Source: Babylonia areolata (lineage: Eukaryota > Mollusca > Gastropoda > Neogastropoda > Buccinidae). Taken from it: a stretch of DNA of 64,000 bases. Position 1 is the stretch's first letter. Every line of letters starts with the position of its first letter. Shown here in pieces: positions 23,821 through 34,279 of this stretch. The position numbers and the translations under genes are program-made. Below the pieces are notes generated by a model that saw only the letters and a list, made by a program, of their open reading frames with translations, was not told the DNA's origin and searched no databases. The stretch lies in assembly GCF_041734735.1 (NCBI RefSeq), contig NC_134897.1, forward strand, positions 5,622,204-5,686,203. The letters run 5' to 3'.

Positions 23821-24600
23821 TTGTGAGAAATCGTGGGAAGTTCAATTTATTCTTATCAAAATATTTCCTTTGTCATCGGAGTTGGTTTCTTGTCATTTCC
23901 CAATGCAAATCTTAGAGAAAAATGAGAGAGAAAAAAAAAGAAAAGAGAAAAAGGTGGGCGACGACAACGACGATCCTGATAATAACAGTGGCGTTTGCAA
24001 TAGACGGTGAAGGTGATACCACAGTGCTGGTTTAAAAAAGTGTGAATGTATGTGTATGTCAGTCAGTCAGTCAGTCAGTGTGTGTGTGTGTGTGTGTGTG
24101 TTTCCTTATGTGTGTTCACTTCGCTGGTTGATTTGGTCTTCTTTCACTCTGATTTTGAAATATTTACATGTTTTAAGTGTCTTCTATGAAACTGAGAATC
24201 TATTTTCAGTGCAATATTGCATGCGAAAGGACGCTGACGCAAACAGATGAACAAGCATGAAATGAAGAACATTCTAAATAAATGTTACAGAAAAGGTTGC
24301 ATCACAACAAACGTCATAACTATTTGGTCCATTTTTCACGCGCCCTACGTGAGGGTAAAGCATTGTGAAATACCTTTTTTGCTATCACATTTATGTGGAA
24401 AATTGAATCATTTTGAATTTATTCCCTACATCCAGGAAAGATTCGGTTCAGGTCATTTTGTATTATATTATATTACATTATATCAAATTATGTTTCTGTT
24501 TGAATTATACACATTGCCTGAATTTCTTTGTTTGCTATTGATTCCGATGTTGAATTTGAGGTCGATGCATTGCAGTGATCCATCTTACGTGGGGTGGGAG
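23815..24600 (-). mobile_element. Modular dispersed repeat, inverted copy
   Basis: Reverse-complement copy of 14962-15950. Module B is at 23815-24015 (ttgtgagaaatcgtgggaag, caaagccactgttattatca-like end), module C at 24016-24470 (GTCA/TG microsatellite; gcatgcgaaaggacgctgac; tggtccatttttcacgcgcc) and the arm at 24480-24600 (attgattccgatgttgaatt). The matching order over about 0.8 kb shows a shared ancestral unit. Confidence 0.68.
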
Positions 24601-24665
24601 GGGAGGGGGATGGAAGGCGCCCTCCCAGCCCCCACCCCCCCACCACCACCCGGGGGAGGGGTTGA
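24591..24665. repeat. G-block/C-block cluster with G-quadruplex potential
   Basis: Four G runs in ggggtgggaggggaggggg (24591-24609) face C runs (24622-24651), then cgggggagggg. Both intrastrand hairpin and quadruplex are possible. The seam of the modular repeat lies at its left edge. Confidence 0.6.
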
Positions 24666-25059
24666 ATAATTTTTTAATAATGTTTGGTATCTTTTTTTCC
24701 TTTTTGATATTTAGTGTATGTTCTGTTTGTAAACGTCTAGGGCTTATTTTCAAGATTAGGCGTAAATGCTCATAATGATAATAATAATAATAATGATAAT
24801 AACAATAAAGCCACATGACGTAAAACAGTAATATGACGCAGTACGTAAGCTCAATGATAATAACAATAATGATAATAACTGGACATTTATCAACGCCTTC
24901 CTCGTCGCATAAGAAATGCACTCAGTCCTCAACTCACAATCGTGCACAATAAATATACATGTGCGCATACAAACTCGTACGTTCAATACAAACATCCATC
25001 CATCCATCCATACATGCATACATTCGACGCACACACAATACAGCGTTACAAATATACAT

Positions 25060-26373
25060 ACACAATGAACTGACTACTTCCACGTTTGAGAGAGGGTTCA
25101 GGGGAAATGCTGCTGGAAGAGGAAAGTCTTGAGGTTAGATTTAAAGGAAGGCAGTGAGGGGCTGAGACGGACGTGGTGAGGCAAAGATATCTATATTTTG
25201 AACAGCAGATGATGAAAAGGCTCGACCACCGTGCTGTTCTCTTTTGTATTTTTTGGAGGGGGGTGGGGGGGTGGGGGGTGATAGTTTTGAAAGATATCAG
25301 AGAGGTATCGGGGTGCAGTTCCAGATATGACATGATAGAAGAGACAGGCGGCTTTGTGTATGAGTGCAACTCTTTTAAAAGGGGTGTGCAGTGTGCGGAT
25401 CTTTTTGCTTTATAAGTCAGTTTGGCGGCTTAGTGGTCTGAGGAGTGTTTGCGGACAACCGATGAGAAGAGAGTTGCAATAGTCTAATCTAGAAAGTATG
25501 CATGAACTAACTAGTGTTTTGGATGCGTCGAGTGCGAGGTAGTGGCGTATGGAGCTGATTCGTCTGAGTTCAAATAGGCTGATTAACAGGTTTTGCTGAT
25601 GTGATATAGTAGTATGGAAAGATCTTAATCGGGGAAAAAGCCAAGGTCACAGACATGATCAGAGAATGAGATAGAAGAGTTTCTGTGATCAACAGTGGAA
25701 GGCAGGGAAGTGGCATCTACTGATGGAGGAAGGAGTCTGAGGATTCAGTCTTATCATCGTTTAGTTTCAGTTTGTTTTCTGTCATCCTTTTTTTTCTTTT
25801 TTTTTTTTTTTTTACTCTGTGACACAGTTTTGGAGAGTTTGAATAAGATGTTCATAATTTGGAGGGGAATCAGAATGTTTGACTTTGAGTATCATCAGCA
25901 TACATTTCATGACTGATGGAATCAGTGTCAATGAGAGGTGTCAATGGAGTGGTTTAGAGTATGAAACGCTCCGGGTCCAGCACAGAGACTTGGGTAGTGC
26001 CGAAATTAAGAGTGAATTCAGAAGATCATATTTCCGTTTACAAAGGCAATTTGCTTTCTGTCAGAGAGATAAGATCGAAACCAGTTGAGGAGAGTGTTTG
26101 TGATTCCAAATGATTGATTCAATCGTGAAAGAAAAATATCGTGATCTATCGTATCGAAGGCTGCAGAAAGGTCCAAAAGTAGAAGAACAGAAATTTCGTC
26201 TTGGTCTGGAGAATTCAACAGATCATTTACAATGCGTTGAAGAACGGTCTCTGTGCAATGCCCAGGCCTATAAGCAGACTAGTGATCGCTGAGTTGTCAA
26301 ATGAGAGAAAAGTTGATGGAGCACAAGTCGTTCAAGAAGTTTGGAGAGGTATGGCAAGTTAGAGATGGGTCTG
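25060..26373 (-). mobile_element. LINE (L2/CR1-like), 5'-truncated, with RT
   Basis: Minus strand. From 26373 downwards: YRPISNLPYLSKLLERLVLH, then IVNDLLNSPDQDEISVLLLL followed by DLSAAFDTIDHDIFLSRLNQ (palm), LLNWFRSYLSDRKQIAFVNG, a decayed catalytic region near 25890-25920, LRRISSIRHYLALDASKTLV (25490-25550), SRLDYCNSLLIGCPQTLL (25440-25480). The end is HHVRLSPSLPSFKSNLKTFL with FQQHF near 25100. It has several frame changes and a T-rich interruption at 25790-25815. A module B repeat abuts its upstream end at 26374. Confidence 0.82.
25256..25281. repeat. G-rich run in the LINE
   Basis: A run of G blocks (ggggtggggggggtggggggt-like) inside the LINE, opposite proline codons. G-quadruplex potential on the plus strand. 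Confidence 0.6.
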
Positions 26374-26575
26374 TAAGCCCACAATTTCTCGCAATCCCAC
26401 GATTTCTCACACTTCGCATTGGGAAAAGACAAGAACCCAACTCCGATGACAAAGGAAATCGTTTTGATTAAAATAAGGGGGACTTCCCACGATTTCTTAC
26501 ACATTGCGAGAAAATGCGGGAGGGGAACGACCACGATTTCTCGTAATCCCACGATTTCTGACTGCATGAACTGAA
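26374..26575 (+). mobile_element. Module B copy of the dispersed repeat
   Basis: Contains caatcccacgatttctcaca, gaaaagacaagaacccaact, ggggacttcccacgatttct and gggaacgaccacgatttctc. It is bracketed by repeated ccacgatttctc motifs and abuts the truncated LINE. Confidence 0.6.
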
Positions 26576-26794
26576 AGTTATTCATTTTGTTTTAAACTTA
26601 CCAAGTCAAAATTAATGTCAATATATTTTGGAAATCACCGTGCCACTAATGTTGTTGATTTGATAATAGTTTAAGTAAAATAATGTGTAAGATAACTGTG
26701 TATAAAAGCTGAGATGATAAATGAATTGTACATACCAATTATGCTGTTTTTTAATTTACAGATGTACGTTATTATGGACTATTGTATATGTGTT

Positions 26795-27070
26795 GTTTCA
26801 TGTAAGGCGCTTAGAGCCCAATAAAGAAAGAAAACGGTCACACACGTAAAATGTTACATGTCTGTATGAGTATGTACGTGTGCGTGCCTGAAACCCGATC
26901 GAATGACACAGGAAACGAATGATGAGCGCCCAATGGCAGCCGTCAGTCGGCTGTACCCAGGTTGGCAGCCTGTTGTGCAAATGGCCCCGAGTTTGTAAAG
27001 CGCTTAGAGCTTGGTCTGCGACCGAGGATTGGCGCTATATAAGTATCCATATCATCTTCGTCATCATCAT
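26795..27070 (+). repeat. LINE/SINE 3' tails (GCGCTTAGAGC type)
   Basis: Two related tails: gtaaggcgcttagagcccaa at 26800-26820 and gtaaagcgcttagagcttgg at 26995-27014 followed by ggcgctatataagtatccat and an ATC-rich end. This tail is shared by L2-like LINEs and partner SINEs in many invertebrates. Confidence 0.5.
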
Positions 27071-27074
27071 TACA

Positions 27075-27940
27075 TGGGGAGTTTGCGCAATTTAAGTACT
27101 ATCTCTTTCTATTCTAATCAGTTGATAAGAAGTTGCATTATGGGTAAACGACAATTTACTGTCTAAATTTGGGGAGGGATGTTGTGTACATAGTAACAGG
27201 CAATGTTTACATACAACAAGATGTCATTCGTTGTAAGTAGGTATCCCAGAGTTCCTAGAATAAGATTGCAAGAGTCAGCAAGATCAGCAATGCAGTCAAC
27301 GATGTTATGTTGCTTTGCTTTAATGTACAATCAGTGAGCGTATCATAAAACTTCTATTTATCTGATAAAGTCGTGCTTAATCATTAGCACTGAAATTATT
27401 ATACAGTGACAAGATTAAGAACTGATTTATTATCGATGTCATGCAATACGGGATGATTCTTAACTTCTGATATCAAATATAACTGATAGATACACAGGGT
27501 CTATTTGTTGAGTCCAGGGAAAAGACTGAACTGACTGCAAGTTACCATTTTATACAATTTTACATTAACGATGTCAATTTATTGTTATTAGTTAGAATTT
27601 GAAATCTGTTTTGTTGGATCTAAGTTGAATTACATAAATAGTTTTTCAGCATTGAACTTTTAATCGGCTCCTGTCATTTATTCTTGGTTGGGTGTGGTAT
27701 ATTGCATCGTCCACAGTGGATGTTAGTTATGTCAGTTGCTCATTTAGGATTGCTCATGTTTGGATTTCAACTAAAAACTAGTGAGTCAGCCGCATCTAGA
27801 TAAACCAAATGTGCACTATAGTCGGACCGCTCTGTATCCATCCTGACAAAATTATGCCTGGTTCCAGACGCATCATTCATACCCTTGGTATGGACGAAAC
27901 GTTGACCAGGGTGCAAGCGGCTTACATCCCCCCCCTTGTA
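27075..27940. other. No gene seen
   Basis: AT-rich, low-repeat DNA without convincing frames. It ends at the ATT-rich tail of a SINE. Confidence 0.5.
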
Positions 27941-27984
27941 AGCTATTGACAATCTTTTGTGGTTGAAGAAAAATGTATATAATA

Positions 27985-28355
27985 TTATTATTATTCTTCG
28001 TTGGTGGGCTGCAACTCCCACGTTCACTCGTATGTACACGAATAGGCTTTTACGTGTATGGCCGTTTTTACCCCGCCATGTAGGTAGCCATACTCCGTTT
28101 TCGGAAGTGGGCATGCTGGGTATGTTCTTGTTTCCATAACCTACCGAACGCTGACATGGATTACAAGATCTTTAACGTGCGTATTTGATCTTCTGCTTGC
28201 GTATACACACGAAGGGGATTCAAGCACAAGCAGGTCTGCATATATGTTGACCTGGGAGATTGGAAAAATCTCCTCCCTTTACCCACCAGGTACGCCATTA
28301 CCGAGATTCAGGTTGAAAGTCCAACGCTTTAACCATTCGGCTCTTGCGCCCGTCA
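27985..28355 (-). mobile_element. tRNA-derived SINE, same family as 33230-33622
   Basis: On the minus strand it runs from the tRNA-like head (gttaaagcgttggactttca near 28310-28335) through the body (gttatggaaacaagaacata; ggagtatggctacctacatg) to cgtgggagttgcagcccacc and an (ATT)n-like tail near 27978. The B box is decayed. Most of the 370 bp aligns with the plus-strand copy at 33230. Confidence 0.85.
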
Positions 28356-28477
28356 TATTACATATATGTATATATATTATTCATACCACTGTCTGTCTGT
28401 GTCCATATATACATATTTGTATATCACAGTAGATTTGTCGTATACTCTCTCTCTCTTCCTCTCTCTCGTGGCCCCAG

Positions 28478-28616
28478 GACTCCGCACGTAGAGGGAAGTG
28501 GTGCAGAGCGGACCTCAGCCTGCAGGCAGGAACGGGCAGCAGCACACCAGGCCTCCCATCAACGAGCCCAGAGGACTGGACGCCCGCCCCCGCCTCCGCA
28601 ACAGGACGGACGACAG
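28478..28616 (+). CDS. Candidate internal exon of an unknown plus-strand gene
   Basis: A polypyrimidine tract ending gtggccccag is followed by 139 bp of about 65% GC DNA and the donor cag|gtatag. The surroundings are below 40% GC. Two frames are open throughout; one reads GSGAERTSACRQERAAAHQA then GRPPPPPQQDGRQ, the other RRGKWCRADLSLQAGTGSS. A length of 139 leaves one base over. No domain is recognised. The long inverted-repeat element begins 8 bp after the donor. Composition and both splice signs support an exon, but it is unproven. Confidence 0.4.
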
Positions 28617-28624
28617 GTATAGGC

Positions 28625-29483
28625 CAGGGAGTTTAGATTAAAATTGGCGTTAGGTCAAGATGTCTGCAACAAAACCGTTCTTTTTACGATAAAATAGAAT
28701 AAATCATACTGATCATACTGATATAAAGTTGACCACTATAGGGGGGCGGGAACATAGTAGATTTTGATTTTTAATGTCCAGAATCGAATATTTTTATTAC
28801 TTCTGCCTGTGTGAGAGCGCCTTACAAAGAGTCGCAAGGCAAGCACAGGCGAAGGTTACGCAAGCGCAGTATAAGGGGTCGCCAGAGGAAAGCGTTCAGC
28901 GCGGTACAGTACATGTGACTGACTGCTGCCGCGCTGATGCTGATCTGTGAGCAGGTCACTGCGGCAGACAACTGATTCTGAACAGTAAGCTAGGAACAGA
29001 GCTCTTTGGAGTCAAAAGGAAACAAACATTTTCAATTTCATATGGTAGAAGATGCAAATCCGCTTTTATGAATGTTTTCCAGTTTCCTACCATTCATGAC
29101 ATATCATAAAGAATGAAATCGGTATTATACCGACTGCAAAGGTGAATTTACGAAGGCAGCACGGGATCATTTAGTTCGTAAGTACAATTTTTTTGATATT
29201 TTACGCAATGCACAACTTAGATATACTCCATGCTCTGCTTATTAACGTGTAGAATATAAATATCTAAATATGTGTTAACCTGGTTCGTTTTCAATGAACA
29301 TTATCGGCGCTCTGTCCAGACAATAAACTGGGAAAGTATGGAGGGCAGATGATGGCAAAGTTGAACATCATGTCTTGATGTGAAAAGAACGGTATGAAAT
29401 ACATATTTTTCTTTGGAAATGAACCGGTATTTGCAAATGTGACTCACGAACCCTGGCGCAGTAGACGTTGATTTAGCGTGGGA
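28625..29483 (+). repeat. Left inverted arm
   Basis: 859 bp matching 31662-32519 in reverse complement. A GC-rich block at 28805-28960 (tacgcaagcgcagtataagg) corresponds to 32190-32350 in the other arm. Confidence 0.85.
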
Positions 29484-31661
29484 TATAAATAATAATCATA
29501 ATGATAACAATGGATCATAAATTTTATTAATGATTATGTAAAACTTTGTTGTAACACGTGTAACATTGAATCCAAGTTACCTAAACTAACTTTCCCGACG
29601 CAGATGTTTGAATTACTGGATTTATAATAATGATAGCAATGAATCTATCATGCGATCCTTAGCCAGTGCAATGCATTCAAACAAACCCTGTGCAAAATTA
29701 TGTATTTTATTAATGATTACCTAAAACCTTATGACATATGTAACATGGAACCCAAAATACCTAAACTAACTCCCCCACCCTGGATGATTTTATTTTTCAG
29801 AAACACTGCAGGCACTCCATTTTCACATCAATTTTCCCCAGTGTTTAACTGTTTAAAGTACTACCGTTCATCTTATTATGAAATAGGAATTGTATTATTT
29901 ATATCACTTGACAAAAGTTTTCCTCTTTATCTGAAGAATTGTGATCAAAACACCAGATTCTTTGTATTTTCTATTCGGTCAATCAACAGAAAACTGATTA
30001 GCGTTATCCTCACAGTGAACAAATATGTAGCATTGCAGAAAAACAAAATGTAATAAAAGTAAGACTTCGAGAAAAACCAAAACCAAACAACAACAACAAT
30101 AACAACAACAAACAACAACTAAAAATAAGGAATTTTATTATCTGCGTAAAGCAGAACCAAAGAACATGTGTTCCGTGTCCGAATGTGACACCTGACTTCA
30201 TCTCAAGCACTACTAAACGTGAAATGCTTCAAACTTAATTAATTTTAAGAAATTCATTCACAATTAATGTCAGTATACTTTGGTTTTTCAGAACTTGTGT
30301 GATGTAAAATGTGGCTGTTCTAATCAAATTTTGCTAAACAATAAGCGCGTAGGGACTGACATGTTTCGGATACAACAAATTTTTTCGTTCCATACTTCGT
30401 CTGTCTTGTGAATTGATAAACTACATCATTTCGTGATAAAACTTCACCAGACAGCAAAAGCCAAAATCAAGGTAATTTAAGGGGGTGATTTTCTACTTTG
30501 AACTTTGTTGTTTGGAACTTTTGATGCAACAAGTCTTCAACTGAAAACAGTCTTACTGAACTACATGCGTTGATTTGGTTCGAAATCTTACGCCAGTATC
30601 CGTATATTACCGCATCTCGCCATGTGTCAGAAACAGTGACTGTGTCATTTAATTGGATCAGAGATACATGTACAAACAAACCATGACAACGACGAAATTA
30701 ACATACACACTTTTTTTGTTTTTGTTTTGTTTTTTTGTTTTTTTGTTTAAATATAGCAACCACGGGGTGCGAATGAACATATCGGAGATTTCCGTGTAAC
30801 ATATGTACATCTCACACGGTGTCGGAAACAACACATTCTCTGAATCTGTGTTCAAACACACACGATTGAAGGGTGTTTGTCAAACCGATTTACGCTTTCC
30901 CGCGATGAATCCGCATGATTTATGTGAAAACAGTTCTAATTTTGTTTACATGTACATTTTTATTGGGTCGTTTACATGCACAGAAGTAACACAGAAAAGC
31001 GGAACTGAAAATTAATATGCGACGTCGATTGCATTTAAATAGTTGAATAGACATTTTTTTCAGAAAATGAGTGTATGTGCTGCAGAAGATAGATATGTTG
31101 ACCACCTGTTGCAAGTAAAGAACGGGTAGTGTATTCATGAATGTGCTTGCCTTTGAATGAATAAAAATACGTCAAGAGGAAGGGGTTGTTTACGTCTGTT
31201 ACGCGGTTTTTTTGCGTAATATTTCAAACTTAATGTACCATTTTTACTGATGATCAACAACGAATGAATATAGATCAGGTCTGTATGTACTTTATTTTAA
31301 TCAGGTTTGTACTTATTTGTTTCTAACCACTTCATGTTTAGACACATTGCCATGTCACAAAATGGCGCCGAAATTTGGATATTTTTAATAATTTTCAACA
31401 CATTTAAGACACAAGAACAAACCATATTCTCACAAAATTGTTCTAGACATTTCTCTAATGAATTGCATTCCTGATAACATGTGAAACATTTGAATAATCA
31501 TTGTAAACACATGTTTATACTGAATCAGACTGAGAGACTCCCATTTCCAACAAAGTTCTGGAGACTGACCCATTTTCATTTTCCAGGTAGTCTTTGCTCT
31601 TCATGACTATCTGATGCACTTCATTTTGCCACCTTCATACTCCAGCCAGATATATTTTCTT
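29484..31661. other. Spacer of the long inverted-repeat element
   Basis: AT-rich, no domain recognised. It contains a diverged direct duplication (29518-29590 and 29696-29768: ttttattaatgatta and acctaaactaac ends), an (AAC)n run at 30087-30118 and T/G-rich DNA at 30708-30745. A 117-codon frame at 29700-30053 shows no known motif. Confidence 0.5.
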
Positions 31662-32519
31662 TCCCACGCTAAACCAACGTGTCTACTGCGCCAGGGTTCG
31701 TGAGTCACATTTGCAAATACCGCTTCATTTCCAAAGAAAAAAAAATTCATACCGTTCTTTTTACATCAAGACATGATGTTGGTCGATTTTGCCATCATCT
31801 GCCTTCCATGCTTTCTGAATTAATTGTCTGGACAGTGCTCCGACAATGTTCATTGAAACAAACCTAGTTAACAGGCATTGAGATATTCATACACTACAGG
31901 TTAATAAGCAGAGCATGAAGTATTTCCAAGTTGTGCATTGCGTAAAATGTCAACATAATTGTTCTTACGAACTAAATGATCCCGTGCTGCCTTCGTAAAT
32001 TCACCTTTGCGGTCGGTATAATACCGATTTCATTCTTTATGAAATGTCAGGACTGGTAAGAAACTGTAAAACATTCATAAAAGCAAATTTCCGTTTTCTA
32101 CCAATTTAGTATATAATAGATGAAATAAAAAAATTGTTTCCTTTTGACCCCAAAGAGTTCTCTTATTTTCTGTACGGTATCTGTCATCTGCCGCGGTGAC
32201 CTACTGACGCAGGTATAGGACAGCATCAGCGCGGCAGCAGTCAGCCACAAGTACTGTACCGCGCTAAACGCCTTCCTCTGGCGACCCCTTACACCGCGCT
32301 TGCGTAACTCTGGCTTGCTCATGCCTTGCGGATCTTTGTAAGGCGCTCTCTCATAGCCAAATGTGTGAGAAATAATTATTAAAAATCAAAATCTAATCAT
32401 GTTCCCGCCCACCTACAGCGGTCAAGTTTATATCAGCGTGATCAGTATAATTTATTCTATTTTATCGTGAAAAGAACGGTTTTGTTGCAGACATTTTGAC
32501 CATTTTTGTATCTGCCCTG
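31662..32519 (-). repeat. Right inverted arm
   Basis: 858 bp, reverse complement of the left arm. It encodes on the minus strand a 74-codon frame, 32098-32322, described separately. Confidence 0.85.
32098..32322 (-). CDS. Small frame with basic N-terminus and one hydrophobic segment, in the right arm
   Basis: 74 codons from ATG. A basic stretch (LRKRGVRGRQRKAF) is followed by a hydrophobic segment (LWLTAAALMLSYTC), resembling the start of a type II membrane or signal-anchored protein. The region is locally GC- and CpG-rich. The left arm keeps the same frame (RGRQRKAFSAVQYM, LTAAALMLI) but lacks the ATG and has a stop. It could be a captured first exon of a host gene or chance. No homologue is recognised. 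Confidence 0.25.
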   Translation of the reverse strand: MSKPELRKRGVRGRQRKAFSAVQYLWLTAAALMLSYTCVSRSPRQMTDTVQKIRELFGVKRKQFFYFIYYILNW

Positions 32520-33229
32520 GACTAGTACCGACAGCAGGAATATAAAACCACAGACGACACAGGGGAAACATTTGACATGGACCAAACATTAAGACAAACG
32601 GCAGAAGAAAATACCGCTGAGCGAGTTTAGAAATAAACAGGTTCAAGCAACACCATGACAGAAGACATCGGAAATGAAATCAGCAACAATCACGTTTTTT
32701 TCAACAGGTGTAAGTGTCAGAGAGGTAATGTAACACATGAAAAAGAAAGGACTGTGACTAGCATCAGGGCGATTTTTCAACACAACAGTCTACAGAATGT
32801 ACTGAAGACAACAGGAGTCGGACAGGGAGGGAGACTGTAGGAGACAGGACAGGAAGTGCCGATAGACAGGAGAAACGGAGACACGGACAAACCTGCTGGT
32901 GCCCAAAAGGCTGAAACATTACAGCCAAAAAGATCAACAGGACAGTCGATGCGATGATGAGGAAAACAGAACAGAACAAGACGACTGTCAACAAACCACA
33001 CAAAGCTCACTCACACGAACGGACAGCTGATGCTAAACACATCAACATAAACACTCAAGGGGATTCCCCCTCTGCTAAACCTGGAAAGACGCCGGACAGA
33101 CCATGGTTAGGGTAGGCAACACCGTGTTCAATTGAAAAAATAAATGTTTGTGTATTGTTTGAAATATGATTTGTAATAATTTGACTCGGACCCTAGTGAA
33201 AAAATGTTATTTGACAGTTTATATTTTTA
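32520..33229. other. No gene seen
   Basis: Unique-looking DNA between the inverted-repeat element and a SINE. Several short frames, none with domains. Confidence 0.5.
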
Positions 33230-33622
33230 TGACGGGCGGAATAGCCGAGTGGTTAAAGCGTTGGACTTTCAATCTGGGGGTCCCGGGTTCGAATCTCGGC
33301 AACGGCGGTGGGTACATAGTGGGTAAAGGGTGGAGATTTTTCCGAACTCCCAGGTCAACATTATGCGCAGACCTGATTGTGCATGAGCCCACTTCGTGTG
33401 TATACGCAAGCAGAAGATCAAATACGCACGTTAAAGATCCTGTGATCAATATCAGCGTTAGGTGGGTTATGGAAACAAGAACATACCCAGCATGAACACC
33501 TCCGAAAACGGAGTATGGCTGCCTACATGCCGGGGTAAAAACGGTCATACACGTAAAAGCCCACTCGTGTACATACGAGTGAACGTGGGAGTTGCAGCCC
33601 ACGAACGATGAAGAAGAAGATA
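33230..33622 (+). mobile_element. tRNA-derived SINE, well preserved
   Basis: The tRNA-like head has A box tagccgagtggttaaagcg (33243-33261) and B box gggttcgaatctc (33287-33299). The body contains cacgttaaagatcctgtgat, gttatggaaacaagaacata, cggagtatggctgcctacat and cgtgggagttgcagcccacg, ending in a gaagaaga tail. It is a full-length-looking Pol III retroposon of about 390 bp, without flanking acceptor-stem pairing expected of a true tRNA gene. A reverse copy lies at 27985-28355. Confidence 0.9.
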
Positions 33623-34275
33623 TTTTGGTGGATTTCAGACACTACTTTCTGTACATAGATTATTAAAGACTTCTTTCTTCTTTCATTTTTTTGTTCTTTA
33701 TTTCTTCTCTGCTCATTTCCTTTCCTGTCTGTACATACACGGAAAAAGCCAACAGCACAAGCAAGACGCGCAGATCGAGAAGTCAGTACTGTTGATACAC
33801 TGAGACGAATGGGGTTAACAGATAGAAGTAGGAGGGCAGACAAGAGATACAAGAGGGAGCTAAAACACGAAGAAAAAGTGTCCAAGATAACAGGACATCG
33901 GCCAGGCCATTTTGGCTGACGAAAAGTTAAACACCTCTGCATGTGTTGACATCCCATTCCCAGGCACCAGAACAAATTTAGAATTTATCAATTACAATGT
34001 AAACGGCTTGGTCCAAAACTCTACGATAATGATTTCATTGATTACATGCAATCGCATTCATCACTTATTCAACGGAAACATTTCTTGTTGCAGAGTTTGA
34101 ATCTGACCTATTCAGCGACTTTCTTTAATTCACATCCAAGGCTTCTAAACTGTCACACCATGGTAGGTGTTCAGGTAGGGTTATTTTCATGATCTGGAAA
34201 ATATTTTCACCATATATTAAACACATTCGGGTCACAGTGGAAAACATTATTGTTTTTTTTAATTTTAGTAAAACT
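33623..34275. other. No gene seen
   Basis: Unique-looking AT-rich DNA. A purine-rich frame at 33740-33900 has no domain. Confidence 0.45.
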
Positions 34276-34279
34276 ATAT

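Larger units (their letters stand above)
28625..32519. mobile_element. 3.9-kb element with 858-859 bp inverted terminal arms, no recognised transposase
   Basis: Left arm 28625-29483 and right arm 31662-32519 are reverse complements over their whole length with scattered differences. Shared blocks include tgtctgcaacaaaaccgttc, ggggtcgccagaggaa, tcggtattataccgac, gaatttacgaaggcagcacg and cgaaccctggcgcagtagac. The outer ends both read ccaggg. The 2178-bp spacer has no recognisable transposase, only weak frames and AAC/TTTG runs. No clear target duplication was seen (gtataggc on the left, gactagta on the right). It is most likely a non-autonomous long-TIR DNA element; the superfamily is unknown. 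An ancient palindromic segmental duplication is the alternative. Confidence 0.7.

Noticed and set aside
28625-32519. Assignment of the long inverted-repeat element to a named superfamily
   Set aside because: No transposase, no clear target duplication and no diagnostic terminal motif beyond ccaggg, so it is left unclassified.
33230-33305. tRNA gene
   Set aside because: It has A and B boxes but continues into a SINE body with a second copy at 27985-28355, and the acceptor stem does not close.
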